This document shows, piece after piece, positions 11,301-26,300 of a stretch of DNA of 64,000 bases. This stretch comes from Siphonodentalium dalli (lineage: Eukaryota; Mollusca; Scaphopoda; Gadilida; Siphonodentaliidae), in the NCBI GenBank assembly GCA_032622095.1, contig CP136062.1, forward strand, positions 200,733,828 through 200,797,827, given 5' to 3'. The position numbers and the translations under genes were made by a program. Position 1 is the first letter of the stretch. Every line of letters starts with the position of its first letter. The notes beneath the pieces are model-generated. The model searched no databases, had not been told where the DNA came from, and saw only the letters and a program-made list of their open reading frames with translations.

Positions 11301-14300
11301 CATTTTACAGATAACCATTTTGACTGTTGCATTGTGGGCCAGAAAGTATCCAAATAAAGCCACGTGCTTTACGGTCGCATGCATTTACTATGGGGCATTT
11401 AGGGTGGGTCTATACAACTAATTATAACTTTGGTATCTGTCATAGTTTACGCGATAAATTTTAAACATATATCAGGGACATGTACCCCTTCTAGAATGTT
11501 CAAAAACATTTCCAGTTGCTTGTCGTATTTTAAATGATTTTATGCGATGAAATAATGCGAAAATTTAGAAAATTGCACTATAATTTCTCAATACTTTGCG
11601 GTTTTAGTAAACGCCTGATAAAAGTATTTCTATTGGGAATTTTTACACCAAATTTTCAGAGAATATAGAGTAAACACAGTACTATCGGAATATCGTAAAG
11701 GAGTTCTGTGCATTTGGGATTGATTAACCCTCAGACTGCCGAAGCTGTCGTCAATAAATTCGCTTTTTCGTGTTCGACGAAAATGAAACTTGTCTGTTTA
11801 AAGGTCCCATTTCGTGTCGAATGGTGAATTTGGCTGCAACAACACCCGTGACGTTTTACTTCAACTTTCAAAAGAGGAAGTTTGAACACATTTTGTATTG
11901 TTTTTTTTTTTTTGCCTAGAACAATATTCAATGATTGCGTCCATTAAAAACCTTCTTGCGCAAAAGCGCCGCTACACGATAAAGAGCGTTTTCATTTACA
12001 ATCGTTTTTACTCGTTTTCAAAACTGATGTATATTGTTTTGTGAATGCTCATTGGTCACGCTATTTATTTTACGTATTTTTTTCTGTTGTATTTGAACAT
12101 TTGTTACACAGGCTTCGCGATTATTAACTTCAACTGATAAGCGCCGACTGCGCAACGTATGCGCTCAACAGTTTGTCTCAAATAAATTGTTATAAAAACA
12201 CAGGTTTATGGCCGCGGACATAAGCCGATTAAGTGTGATGTAATTTATCCATGAACTTGACAACTGGAGATTATATCACCATTCGACACGAAAATTGGAC
12301 CTTTAAACAGACAAGTTTCATTTTCGTCGAACGCGAAAAAACGAATTTATTGACGGCAGCTTCGGCAGTCTGAGGGTTAATCAATCCCAAATGCACAGAA
12401 CTCCTTTGCGATATTCCGATAGTACTGTGTTTACTCTATATTCTCTGAAAATTTGGTGTAAAATTTCCCAATAGAACGACTTTTATCAGGCGTTTACTAA
12501 AACCGCAAACTTATTCCCTTCCCTATATATTCCTAATTTCAAAAATGTCGCTTTCGGCTGACTTGACGGCATGGGTGTGTGGCCCGCCCCGAATACCACA
12601 TAGAAACACTCCGACCTCCACCCATTACCCCCCCCCCCCCCCCCCCCCCCAGTGGCACCACTTTTCGAGAATGGTAAGGATTTTGACCGATTTGACGGAA
12701 TGTGTGGGTGGCCCGCCCTAAATACCACCTAAAAACACTCCGAGCCACCACGTATCACCCCCGGGTGGTGGGCCTACCTCCCAACCCAAAACATATAATA
12801 GCTTACTATATAGAGACTGGGACTCATATAATATATAATATTAGTCCCAGCTACATGTAGCTAGAAATGTGAACAGCAGACATCCTGAGATACAAACAAT
12901 ATATATTATTGATTGTTTGATTTTCCAACCAGTATTTAGTGGGGGGAATGTGTTGTTTTTAGACCAACAGCAGTATATTCTTCTACTTTTGGTCCAAAGT
13001 TTGGTCGGAATGGCTATCGGTTGAACAATTTAGGTTTAGAGGGTGTCAGGTTGGACATTTCATTTGGAAATGTTTGAGGTACCATTTGGAAAGTTCAACT
13101 GGGAGGGGGGGGGGGGGGGGGGGTGCAAAGTAGTATTTCGAGAACACTTGACTTTGGTCTGGTTCAAGGTACGTACATTTGGAAATGTCAAGGTGGACAA
13201 ACCCAAGTTTCCCAACCACCCACCAATGGGGACCATCTACATGTAGCCACCTCCCCGATTATAAGGTATAAGAACACATTGGCTACATGGATGCGACTAG
13301 AGATCTCCATTGTGGGGGGGGTCTCCAACGATAACTTACTATTATTATCACAGCTCTCAGTTAGTGGCCAAGACATAAATGCTATACGTGTAAGCATTCT
13401 CTCCAGTCAATTATTTACCAGATCGACATACTTCTAAGTTAGGAATGAAATAGACACGACAAGAGAAAAATGTAATCCTGTCCATTTTGGTCAATACATG
13501 TAGGCGATCACTACCATAAATATGGTAATATAAATTTTTGCCTCAAGGCGACATATAATATTTCCGAATGCCATGCTACATGAAACTAAATATGAAATGT
13601 TCCAGATACCATAAAATCTCTTACAGGTACCGGTACTTAATCCGATCAGAGGGTCCCCATATAATCACATTCCAACAACAACATTTTTTGAAATGACGCT
13701 TCAGTTTCAGAATCTAATAATTGCCCAAAAATAATGAAAAACACCATCAACTATAGTATAAAATTGCACAAAACCTGTTATTTATCACCATTTTGTTCAA
13801 CGAAATTTTACCGGTTTGTCAAATATCTGACACCAAAAGCCACTTGATTTTAGAGTTTAATATCCATCTTTGCCCGCAATTTGGTCAATGAAATTCTTCT
13901 CGTTGACTGTCTATTGGGCCACTATAATTAAAATAATAGATTTATAACATCGATATCTGATCACTCTGAGCTGTGGTGGGTGGGTTCCTCGACTCGAATC
14001 AAATATTTTTTACCCCCGAAGTCAAGGAAATAGTAATTTGCGACCGTTAATTCGGATTGAGTACCTTTAATATCTAACAGCAACCATATCTCAACCCCAC
14101 TACAATCTGGGACTAATATATGTTATACATGTATTAGTCCCAGCTACAATCAGTGAACCTGATGAATAATTTTAACAGCATCTGAAAATGAAAGAAACAT
14201 CCCGCACCTTGTCTACGATATAATGAAAGCCATAATTGTAAATCAATCAGCTCTGCGTGTACCGGTATACATGTATATGTACACATATTGGACCCACATG

Positions 14301-17300
14301 AATTGCTATATTCTCCATATTAATTTAAAACGAGCGCACCACTTTAACAAACTCATTATTGAGTATTATATCAATAGCGATGTGTTTGTTAAAGTGGCAA
14401 GGTCATTTTAGATTTATACTCCTTTTAACATCAGTAGGCCTACACAATCATTCGTTGCATAACTTTCATTAAATTTTCCTAGTACTGAATATAAACAGTA
14501 CTGGTACAACACTAGCAGTACTTGAACCGACCATACTGTAGGTGTCTGGCCTGTTTATTACCTTTTTAATTTGTTGATAGTTCATTCAGACAACATCCTC
14601 TAAGTTGCCTAATAATAGAGACAAACTAATAATAGTGATGGTGGGATTTTTTAGCTAAAATTAATAATAGTAACCACAGCAATTTCACTCTATGTCTCTT
14701 AGTGATCTGATCATGGGAAGTGTTCTCCAAATATAATAACAGTGTTGACACTATCATATTATTGACACTATTATTGCACATGAGAGTACCGTTACTAGTA
14801 CATGTAGATGCTAATATGAGTAAGTCATTATCAAGTCTGGCTCTTCTTGAATTCAACTATCATAGTGATATTCAACTACATGTATTATAGCTTAATTGTA
14901 CTACCATACACAATGTATACTGGTACGGTATATACGTAAACTCCAGGTTTTCTCTGTTTTTACTAAAACTTCATGGAATCATCTCACTTCGTAATGCACA
15001 ACCACATTAAAGTGTACATGTATATAACACTATAATTTTAAAAGAGAAAATGAGAAGGCATCAGATTCCAATATAAAAAGAATTCTACAGCTTATTGCAG
15101 GAGACCTGTTTATTTCATAATGGCAGAAGTACATATGTGCATGTATGCCATTTGAATGACATTTTAATAACTTCTCACCAAGATGATTTCAAAATTCTAA
15201 CTACTAGTACAAGTAAATCAGTTAAATAATCAAAAATGCCAGCACCGATATATATACTGTACTACATGTAGTAGGTACTGTACATGAGATATTGTCACCA
15301 CTTCATAATAGTTGAATATATATGGTACATGTACCGGTACAATGGAATTCAAGTTGTATCAGACCTGTTGTTTGGCATAACCAATGTACCAGTAAGTGAC
15401 TTTGGTGATCACTGTTAGTCATTGATTTTGATAACATAAGTTCATGATTTTTACAAAATAATTTTAATGAATCAAAACCATGTGCAGCCGCATGTGTAAC
15501 ATGTAACTGTCTTTGTCCATTAGTCATTATCCAAGTCTGGTTTAGTCTTGATCTAATGATCAAAGGCGGAATGTTACTAGTATGTACCGGTAACTTATTA
15601 TCATGATCCGGGAGTACTGATGAATTATAATCCATTTCACAGCATTGTCCATGTCTGCATGTATCATGACATGTTTGGTAAACATCCTCACTCGATTCAC
15701 TGACACTGGTGAGTGGTGCCATTGCCATTCTAATTCTCCATATCATGTTCTACCCTTCACAAGTTCACACACATGTAGCTACTGTACTTCTAATCAGTCT
15801 AATGTACTATTCAGAATGATAGAATCTGAATGAACATTCAATGACCTTTTACGGCATCAGCGTTGACTGCATTTCAGCGTTGACTGCATTTCAGCATTGA
15901 AGGGATGAGGAGTCCAGAATAGAACTATAATCATCATATTTTGCAATAATCATTACATTCACATTGTTTGCATTCTTCCATTGGGGTCAATCAGTGCTAT
16001 TCTGTATTCACTTATTCGAGTCAATCAATGTCCATGATAATAACAGCTGAATACGGCATAGTCTGACCTGCCACACTCAGTGACTCACACACAGTGTCTG
16101 TGACCAGTCCAGTGTTAGTTCAGTCATGAACGTAGTGCGCATCCTTCTACGCTGGAAGCAGCAATCTGCGAAAGCGGTCATGTTGACCAACTTCACCAAG
16201 TCCAGTGTGCGATATTCGGATTGGTCCCGTCACTTCACATGATATTTTCTGATAATTAAGCGGTATTTCTAACATCCAACGGGTTAAAACAGTCTATATC
16301 TAATCCGTTGTGTACACGAAAGAATGAGATACACATTTTCTGCGAATAATGAACGAAACAAGCAGATATGACAGATGAAAAAACTATTTATTTTTAACAC
16401 ATAAAAATTCGGAAATTCCACACCGGAAGTGTGAAATAACGTACTCTAACTCTGGGAACAATTTATCCCCAATTTCATGTACAAGAATGTTTAAACATTA
16501 TCATAACATATTCGACTTGTTTTTAATTTGTTTTCGTGAAAAGGAATGATAAAAGGCACAATAAACATATCTAGAACGACAACTAAATCCAAATTAGCCA
16601 TTTCCCCGTCATATTTCGGTCAGGCAAGCGAGGTACAAAAATGTATGAATCTGAGTACGAAAGTCGGAGTGTTCCTCTATCGTATTGCAATAATCGCCAA
16701 CCTATTATAATATAAAAAGCTATGCAGGGGGATAACTCGGAAAAAAAATTATTGTTGCGGAAAAAGTCTCATTGTGAGACTTTAACATTGTAGTTTCATA
16801 TGAATCAGCTTTACTTCTGGACCCCTACATGCATGTATACAACAATAAGACAAAACATGTACTATTATTTATTATACTTTATAACTGTCATCATATGGAC
16901 CCCTACATGCATGTATACAACAATAAGACAAAACATGTACTATTATTTATTATACTTTATAACTGTCATCATATGGACCCCTACATGCATGTATACAACA
17001 ATAAGACAATACATGTAATACTTTACTGACACATGTAATCAGTACAATGTATGCATGTATTTAAGGAGGGATTTTTTTTTGTCACTGAATGATTCACTGA
17101 AAATAAATAATAATTGATAAATACCCCCTCCCCCGCTTCAATTTTCAAAAAAAATCTGATGATTTGAATATAGGTATTTATTCTTAATGTTGAAGGAAAA
17201 AAAATATAAACCGAAATTTCTTCAGGGAAATCTCCCACCTATGTATTTTTTCTTTATTAATTATACACCCATCTGCACCCATAACTAATTTATGGGGGGT

Positions 17301-20300
17301 TTAATTGTCTTGTCTGTCTTTTCCGTCCGTCCGTGGACACAACTTTTTCCGAACTTGTATTCCTTCATTTTTCCATAATTTTTTTTAAAACTTGGCACAG
17401 ACATTTAGTATCATCAGAACCTGTGTACCCGCAATTATGAGATCCAGTCAGAGGATTTTACTACAGTTATCCCCCTGCTAATACTTAGAATGCAACATAT
17501 GTAAATTTATAATTTTTTTAACAGAATTGATGTTCTTTTTTTCGAGTACATATCTTCTAATATGAATACAATTATTAATGTATACCAAGTCTTCTCAGTC
17601 CACAATAGCTTCGGATATCGGTGGATTGATGTTGATTTGGACCGAGTCCCATCCCATTACTTTTCTATAACTGACTTTACACCCAGAATCGTGTGCAGGA
17701 TTTATCCTGCTGGTATGTCTTCTGATTAGGTAAAATGGACAATTTGCCTATATGAACATAGAGGACAGCCTTTCCCAAGCATGATGACGTCAAACATGCG
17801 TATATCAGAGGTCCATTGAATTACAAAGCAACAAGATTTATAAGTAACAAAGCCTTGTTTTCCAGAGATGTTTGATATGTCGTGCTATCAGAAAATGTAT
17901 GTAAAAATATATTAAACAATCGTATCACTTTGATATATCATTTTGAAGACAGATCAATCGCAGACATGTCAGATGATTAAACACATTCATGGGAGCATGT
18001 CAATGCGCGGGCTCCATGTGTAAATGTAGTACGCCTTTACAGTGAAAGTATATAATAGAAGAGTAACGGGATGTGACTCGGTCAAAAACGGCACTAATTA
18101 ACCCTTTACCCAACAAACCGGCCAAAAACGGCCAAATAAAGCTGCAACAGCCTAAATTATCTTGGGTCTGTCTCAATAAAACCATACAAATATGGATATC
18201 ATTGGAACCGGCTCATTGATCACATTGTGATGGTTACAGTTATGCCCTGTGCCAATGCATTCTCTTATATATGCGAGTCGACCATAGGTCGCCTCGCATA
18301 TATAAGAGAATGCATTGGCCTAAAAAAATCTTTTTTTTAACACTTTTTACCATTTTTTCTTACATTCTTTAACAATTTTATAATTTTTAATGTGTTAAGC
18401 CAATGCATTCTCTTATATATGTGAGGCGACCTATGGTCGACTCGCATATATAAGATAATGCATTGGCACAGGGCCGTTCTGTTGGGTAAAGGGTTAACCC
18501 AACATACAGTAATGCCCTAAGTAATCGACTCCTTAAACACAGGAGAATTATGGGTAACTTTTCAGGATTTAGTCGGAAATATGTCTTATTGCCATTCATC
18601 AGAGCTTTCCGATGAATGGCAACAAGCCATATTTCCGACTAAATCCAGAAAAGTTACCCATAATTCTCCTGTGTTTAAGGAGTCGATTACTTAGAGCATT
18701 ACTGTATATCCCAAACTGTTGTGGAGAGAAGACTTTTAATGTAGACAAATTGCAGCACTGGGGTATCCTTAATCTCTGACACTGTGACAGTCCTATCTCT
18801 AGTTTTTAATGGTATACATAAATATCTTCCTACCAAGTGATTTTTGCCTCTCGAATTTGTTTCTCTCTATTTGTTCCGCATCTCTAATAACTGCATCTTC
18901 TTCTAGTTCCTGCTGCGACTTTTTGACTGGAGTAACTGGCTTCATCTGATGGTTACTTTTAATTGAGCCCTAAAATGGATAAATAATTAATACAAGCAAC
19001 AAATGAAATGAATTTTGTAATTTTCATTGGGTTCCTGGGTCACTTGTTATATTCCAGATAACAAATAAAAGTCTGCTGGGCCACATGTGTGTATGAACCC
19101 CAAATAAGGTGGCTTTATTGGCTGTTAGTTTTTTTAGATATGAAAAATATGATTCTGGGAACTATCATTGAATAAAACTTTGCTTCCAACTGTCTCATGT
19201 TGTCAACACACCTAGTGTTCTGTATTTTCATGGAAGTAATCCTTATTCCAAATTTTAAAACAATCTTATAGCTAAAATTAAAGATATACTGTGACTGCAC
19301 CCATGTTCGGAAACCATCTGGGTGGGAAGGATGCATGGACTGACAACGTTGATTTCAATAGTTTTTTTTTTCAGGGGACAAATATGATGATAACAACCAC
19401 ATGCAATACTTATCATGAAGCAAAGCTTGGTTCGTACAAATGCTAATCTGAATTTGTGATGTCACCAATGTTTTTTTAGATAATGCGAGAATGAAAATAT
19501 CATAGAGGGTAGTAGAAATGTCATAATCGGTGATTATCACCCAACGAAATAAGACCTATGTGAATCTTATTTTATGGGAATAAGTATCTATTAACTGATT
19601 TTGATAAGAATTTTTTTAAAGCCACAAATACCCTTATGCGTGTGGTTTAGCTGTGTTCCGATTGTTAATTTTGCTAGCGTATACATATATGGTATATTAT
19701 TCATATGCCTATAAATGCTATTAAAGTGATAGAAATTATAGCTTTAAAATCAGAAGGAAAGTTTGTATCCTTTTCCCTGCAGGATTTAAAAAACATGAAT
19801 TGTCTCCATAATTTACCCTGATATGATAAAAATAAAGAGATTTTGTCCGACTAGTGTGCTTAATGTTGCAATCAATTAAAATATTTCTAGCACATAACAG
19901 GTCATTATCGGTCATGTAAAGATTGAGTTTTCTCTGTAACAACTTAAGGTTAGATGTTGCTATAAAAATTAGCCCTTTGATAGGCCTAACTGCATAGTTG
20001 CTGATGATTATAGTTACTCCATTCCCATTGATTCATTTGTATTGATTTTCAGCTAATAAGGTCAACATATGGCCTGTTAGCAAATTACATGGTGTTTATT
20101 TGCTTGCTTGTATTTTCCGAATAACACTCCTACAAATAAAGATAGACCATTCCAATGAATATTTTTATATTTGAGGTATAGTACTCATTAAATATTCACA
20201 AGGTTCAGCCTCATTATGGGCAGTACTTGGAGTGGTACTCTAAAATGGCAGAATGTCCCTGATGGGTTTATAATAACAACATGAAGTATTACCGGCCTGT

Positions 20301-23300
20301 TAAATTTATGTGAGCATGCCGTTGATGCACGCAGGAAAAAAATTCCAATAACTTAAGGCTGTATGTTAAACTTATTTGTTGAATATCCATACAAATGGAT
20401 CAATGGGAATAAGGCAATTACCCATCAACAAATATATTCAGTTATTAAGTGGTTAACACTTTCTTTACAAAAGGGATTCTCCCACCCAGTTATAAAAGTA
20501 TACACTGGGGAATGATCTATTATTCATTTCAAGGGATGTTCATATAATAAAAGCAGACGACAGACAGACGAAAAGATAATACAAATGCAGGATTCATGTT
20601 CATTGATGGGATATGTTCAAATAATAAGTTCAACAAACCTAAACTTGTCAATGATTAATTAGTAAAACTGAAGATTTCATTGTCTCCATATTTTGGTGTG
20701 CTGGGTACCCAGCTTTATGAAAAGATGTTTTTGGTGCCGGCCAGCTTGACATTTGCTGTGTTTTTAGCACACAGTATGGAATATTTGATACAAAAATCTT
20801 CCATCCGATCACATGGGTAGCCATCTTTAAAAATGTTATCCTTGTATAAAGAAAAGGGTAAACAATAACCATGGGCATCTGTTATACAGTAATGCCCTAA
20901 ATAATCGACTCCTTAAACCACAGCAGAATTATGGGTAACTTTTCAGGATTTAGTCGGAAAATATGGCTTGTTGCCATTCATCGGAAAGCTCTCAGTGAGA
21001 GCTTTCCGATGAATGGCAATAAGCCATATTTCCGACTAAATCCTGAAAAGTTACCCATAATTTTGTTGTGGTTAAGGAGTCGATTGTTTAGGGCATTACT
21101 CTATCTCACTTATTGAAGGAAGAGAATCCTTATAAAAATCTGAAATATGCGACACCGATTACCGTACAGGAGTATAGATGCCAAAAATGAAAATCAATTT
21201 TTCAAAATTAGTCCATGGACCAGACCGAAAATCGATATCAAATTAGGGACAAAGGCTCATATGTTTTTACTTAAAATACAACATCTACTGTATTAAGGTA
21301 TGGTAGACATATTTTAAATGCAGCGTTCTGGTAAAATTCTTACTTTGAAGATGGGTAGCCCCTAATAAAAATCAATTTTCAATAATTGTTCAATGAGTGG
21401 ATACTAAAGGAGAATGAGGCCCACAATTTGTTATCATACACATTATAATTGTTCTACATGTACATGCATATCGAGTCACAAACTTTTGTGTGCCAAATTC
21501 GATCTATCTTGCAGGTTTTGCAGCCAAATTTGTGAAAAATAGAAAAAATATTTAGCATTTTCAATAACGGACATCTAAATCTATAATACCAATCCGATCA
21601 AAGCACAATTCGATACATAATGATAATTTGTTCAACTGCATATACATTCAAATAGAAAAAGCCATATCTAAAGCCATATCTAAAACACGAGAATTTACAG
21701 CAAATGCGACAATTTACCATTATGTGCGATCGTATTAATATCCAAAGTCTCTTTGCACAAGTGTCATTGGTATCCACCTGATGACAAAGATTTGATAAAA
21801 TTTGAATCAGGACAGCCGATATAAAATCAAATTGATTCTCATGGCCCTAACACTCACCCTACGACTGGATAAAGTAAGACTTGACCCCATAGAAAGCTCG
21901 TAATTTCTCTCTTCACCATCTTCTTCAGTCTCTTGTAATTGTGTTCCTCCTTTTCGGACTTGCATGATCTTTGAAAAGATGGCCATGTATTAAACAGATA
22001 ATAAATGTACAGATAAGTAGCCCAGATTGGTGCAATACCCGGGAGAACAATCTGCATCTTTGTAGGTTTCCAGAATACAGTACTAGTAATGCCCTAAATA
22101 ATCGATTCTTAACCACAGCAGAATTCTGCTGTGGTTAAGGAGTTGATTATTTAGGGCATCACTGTACTTTATAATATAAATTAGAAGAAACAGAGACACA
22201 ATCTTGTTGTCCCCCATTGAAAACGTGTTCTGAAACCATGGCAAACATAGGGCACATCAAAATATTGTATACTGAAACTAACAGAAGCCATCACTCAGGT
22301 ACAGCAAATTATAATACAAATTAATACACGTTCTTCAACAGATTATCAACAAAAGCGGCTGAAATTCCTTAACCCTTTACCCAACAGAACGGCCAAAACC
22401 GGCCAAATAAAGCTTCAACAGCCTAAAATATCTTCGGTCTGTCTCAATAGAACCATACAAATATGGATATCATTGGAACCGGCTCCTTGACCACATTGTG
22501 ATGGTTACAGTTATGCCCTGTGCCAATGCATTCTCTTATATATGCGAGTCGTCCATAGGTCGCCTCGCATATATAAGAGAATGCATTGGCCTAAAAAAAA
22601 TCTTTTTTTACCATTTTTTCTTACATTCTTTAACAATTTTATAATTTTTAATGTGTTAAGCCAATGCATTCTCTTATATATGCGAGGCGACCTATGGTCG
22701 ACTTGCATATATAAGAGAATGCATTGGCACAGGGCCGTTCTGTTGGGTAAAGGGTTAATGTAGGTATTTATTATATGCTTGCCTATAAAATAGCGGAAAA
22801 TTTTACCGAAACGTAGATCTTAGAACCCACAGTGAAATCTGATTTTGTTATTTCACTGTAGCTTTTGCTATTTCACTGTAGCTTTGGGTCAACCAGTCAT
22901 TTCCTTCCAAGGATTGTTCCATTTGTTGTACTACTAAAAGTGAAAATGCCATATAATTTAGCGACGTTGAGTATTAATTAGGCACATATAATAAAAAAAA
23001 TACCTACAGTTGTTTGTTTGAATACCTGAAACATCTCATTCGTGTCTGGAAAGAAATATTGAAGTTTCACTCGTGGCTTGCAGCCGCTCATCAGAAACTC
23101 AAGATATTCAAACGGAAACTGTAGGTATTCTCTATGTTTTAATATCCCACTTCCTAATTACATATAAATTATACAAATTAATCTTGCGACGAGCCGTATC
23201 ATCACCTTTATAGCGGTCGTAATCAACTTTGGCGTTTCCTGTGCCGTCTTGATGATTTCCTCAATCTCTTCGACCTTCTCACTTTGTTCTATCTTCTCAT

Positions 23301-26300
23301 TAATTTTAATGAGTTTTCTGAAAATAAAATGCAATGGAAGGCCGTTGCCATACAGTAATGCCCTATAAGTAATCGACTCCATAACCACAGAACAATTATG
23401 GGTAATTTTTCAGGATTTAGTCGGAAACAGGGATGTGGTAATTGTAATTTGTAATTGTTATTGATTGTAATTAATTACATTTTTTCAAGTAATTGCATGT
23501 AATTGGTAATTGAGTTTATTCTCAATTACATGTAATTGCAATTGTAATTGGTTAGTATGTAATTGTAATTAGGGTTTAATTTCAATTACTTCAAAATCAC
23601 AGGTACTTGTTTCTTCTCAAAGTTCTCTTTCATGATTCATCCAATGGTTTCTTCAAATGGTATTTTTCCAAAATTTCAAAGTGTAAGACTGGTGACTGGC
23701 TATCACTATGTTGTCACAACACTGAGTTTTTATCCACTGTGTCTCAATGGTGAATTCTGTTGACACCTCCTGTTTGTTTGCTTAAGCATTGGTTAACCTT
23801 TGAGGTAGAAGGCTTGTTTTGATAAATACAATGAGAAACCAACTTCAAATAATAGACAATAGATCACTATAATATATCACTCTTATGATAATGTTTCATT
23901 ATCTCCATCTGTTATGGTATATATGCTATGGTAGAAATTCATACCAACCATTGCTAATGCTATCAACATGTCTACAAAAAAATCTGGCAGCATTTTAATT
24001 TGCAGAAAGACACATCATGTCCTATGAAAGCGAAGTGCAAACTTTGCCCAACTACAATATCCAGTTCCAAAAAAGTTACCTCCAATTTTGTGACACATCT
24101 GAAGGTAAGTTTCCATTTCTATGTATTAGTTTTGTTTAATTCCATTGACATATAACTTCAGTCATATGGTGGTATTGGTAATTTAATTTATTTTTGTAAT
24201 GCTTTTTCACCATTTGTACCACGATTGTGGTTTATGTGAATAAACAATTTGATTTGATTTGGTATATGCATTGTATCTTGTCCCTTTTAATTTGCAACTG
24301 AATGACAAAGTGGGGACAACTATCTGCCTCAGTAATCCCCCAATTAGCACTATCTAGTGGATGCATTGTGTTACCAATAAGCTGGTGGCCACAAAGGCTA
24401 ATTAAGATTATGACTCTAATTAACAATCATAGTGTTGATTATCTCATTGTCCTTTACAATTGGCCTGGCTGTGTGTCTGACTTACTGAGATAGTCTTATT
24501 CCCTTAATAATTAAATGATGGATACATGTGTGTTACTAAAATACTCTATTATTTTCATTTTATAGCGAAAGCATCAAGATGTCTATGAATCAACAGTCAC
24601 ACAAGCACCATCAGCAAGTGATCAACAACCTACTAGGATCTATCAGTATGCAAAAACATCGGTCAAGAATGCCATTGAAGATAGTTAGCAAAGTTCATAA
24701 ATGTCTGATATCATTCCAATTTTTAGAAGATCAACCCCGACTACAAGCTGCCAATGCAACACGCTAGAATTGCCAGCTATAAATCATGATTCGCTCAGTT
24801 CTACGAACACCTATACTGGACTCAGTACATTGGCTGCTCTGCACCAAGTGTGCTTCACCATGTATTTCATCTTGCTTGTATTAAATTTATGTTTTGTTTT
24901 CAAATAAAGTTTATATAAATAAAAAGTATTCCTACATCAATTATGTGCTGAAATGTAATTGTAATTGTAATTGAATTACATTTCTAAGTAATTGTAATTG
25001 TAATTAATTACATTGTGAAATAGGTGTAATGGGAATTGTAATTATAATTGAAAAATGTTGAAGTAATTGTAATTAATTACATTCACAAGTAATTGCCCCA
25101 AGCCTGGTCGGAAATATGGCTTGTTGCCATTCATCGGAAAGCTCTCGGGGAGAGCTTTCCGATAAATGGCAACAAGCCATATTTCTGACTAAATCCTGAA
25201 AAGTTACCCATAATTCTGCTGTGGTTAAGCAGTCGATTAATTAGGGCACTATTGTAGGATCAGTAGAGGGATGCATGGTTATGGACTGCATAACATACAT
25301 ATGGTTAACAGGTGGAGCACACAGGGCCCTGGGTAAAATACCAGATATACCAATCAAAATTATACCAGTGACAAGGTTCACAAGTCCGATTTTGGGAAAA
25401 ACACACCGTCTATAATATTCCTCATATATTCTCAAAATTGTTCATCTCAGTCACATTATATTTCAATGTGTCTTATTGACCATGAAATTTCCTTTCTTTT
25501 GGTGTATAATTCGATAGTATCATATGAAGGTAAGTCGAGATATTGTATTGAACACAAGCGAAACCCACCTACAAATAGCGGTCGTTAATTTCCCTGTCCG
25601 GTAAGTAGTGAACACAGATATCAATTCAATTATTATGATCACAATTGCCGAACTTGCGAATTCCCCGTATGATATGTCGACTTCGCTTCAATTGACAAAA
25701 CGAAAGGAAATTTTATGCCCTATAATATATACTGGGGCATATTTTGGCTGAGTTGACAATTTTTTGGAATTATTGAGGATATTAGGCAAATAGGGACTAT
25801 TACGACCAGTTTTTACTCCCAAATTTCCAGTAGGTTTTGCAAGTTTTCGGTACGACATCAAAAGAAAGGAAATTGCATGGCCAATAAGACACATTGAAAT
25901 ATATTGTGTCTGAGATGAATGATTTTGAGAATCTATGAGGAATATGATAGATGATGTGTTTTTTCCAAAAATCGGACTTGTGAACGTTATCACTGGTATA
26001 GTATATATTGGTATATCTGGTATTTTTACCCAGGGGCCTGTGGAGGAGCATGTGTCTATCTTTGTATTTATTTAAATACATTTTATACAGGACTTAAATA
26101 TTAGTTTTAATTGACGCCTCTTTGACTTTGCGTTTACAACAATTAATGAAATTATTTTGATCATGGAAGGATATAACAGCCAAGTCTAGAGCTTCGACTA
26201 GATCATGCCATGACACTCTGGAGAGATCATACTCCACCAGTTCAATACCTGAGAATTAACTTGTTAATTTTCTGATGGGGAACTTTATGACATTGAAAAA

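Larger units (their letters stand above)
23351..25256. mobile_element. Family H hairpin, copy H5, split by a hAT insertion
   Basis: Left half 23351-23427 (TACAGTAATGCCCTATAAGT to GTCGGAAA) and right half 25107-25256 (GTCGGAAATATGGC to CACTATTGTA) together form a normal long H element once the 1,679-bp insertion plus one target copy is ignored. Confidence 0.92.

Noticed and set aside
15303..15746. 147-codon open frame on the minus strand in the intron between channel exons 15 and 14
   Set aside because: No recognisable domain, no clear splice sites that fit the phases of exons 14 and 15, and those two exons already join in phase. Could be chance or an unplaced alternative exon.
18387..21116. 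Frames reading [10 protein letters not shown] or [21 protein letters not shown] (also 27403-27597, 38163-38526)
   Set aside because: These are translations of family H hairpin arms, open by chance in a palindrome.
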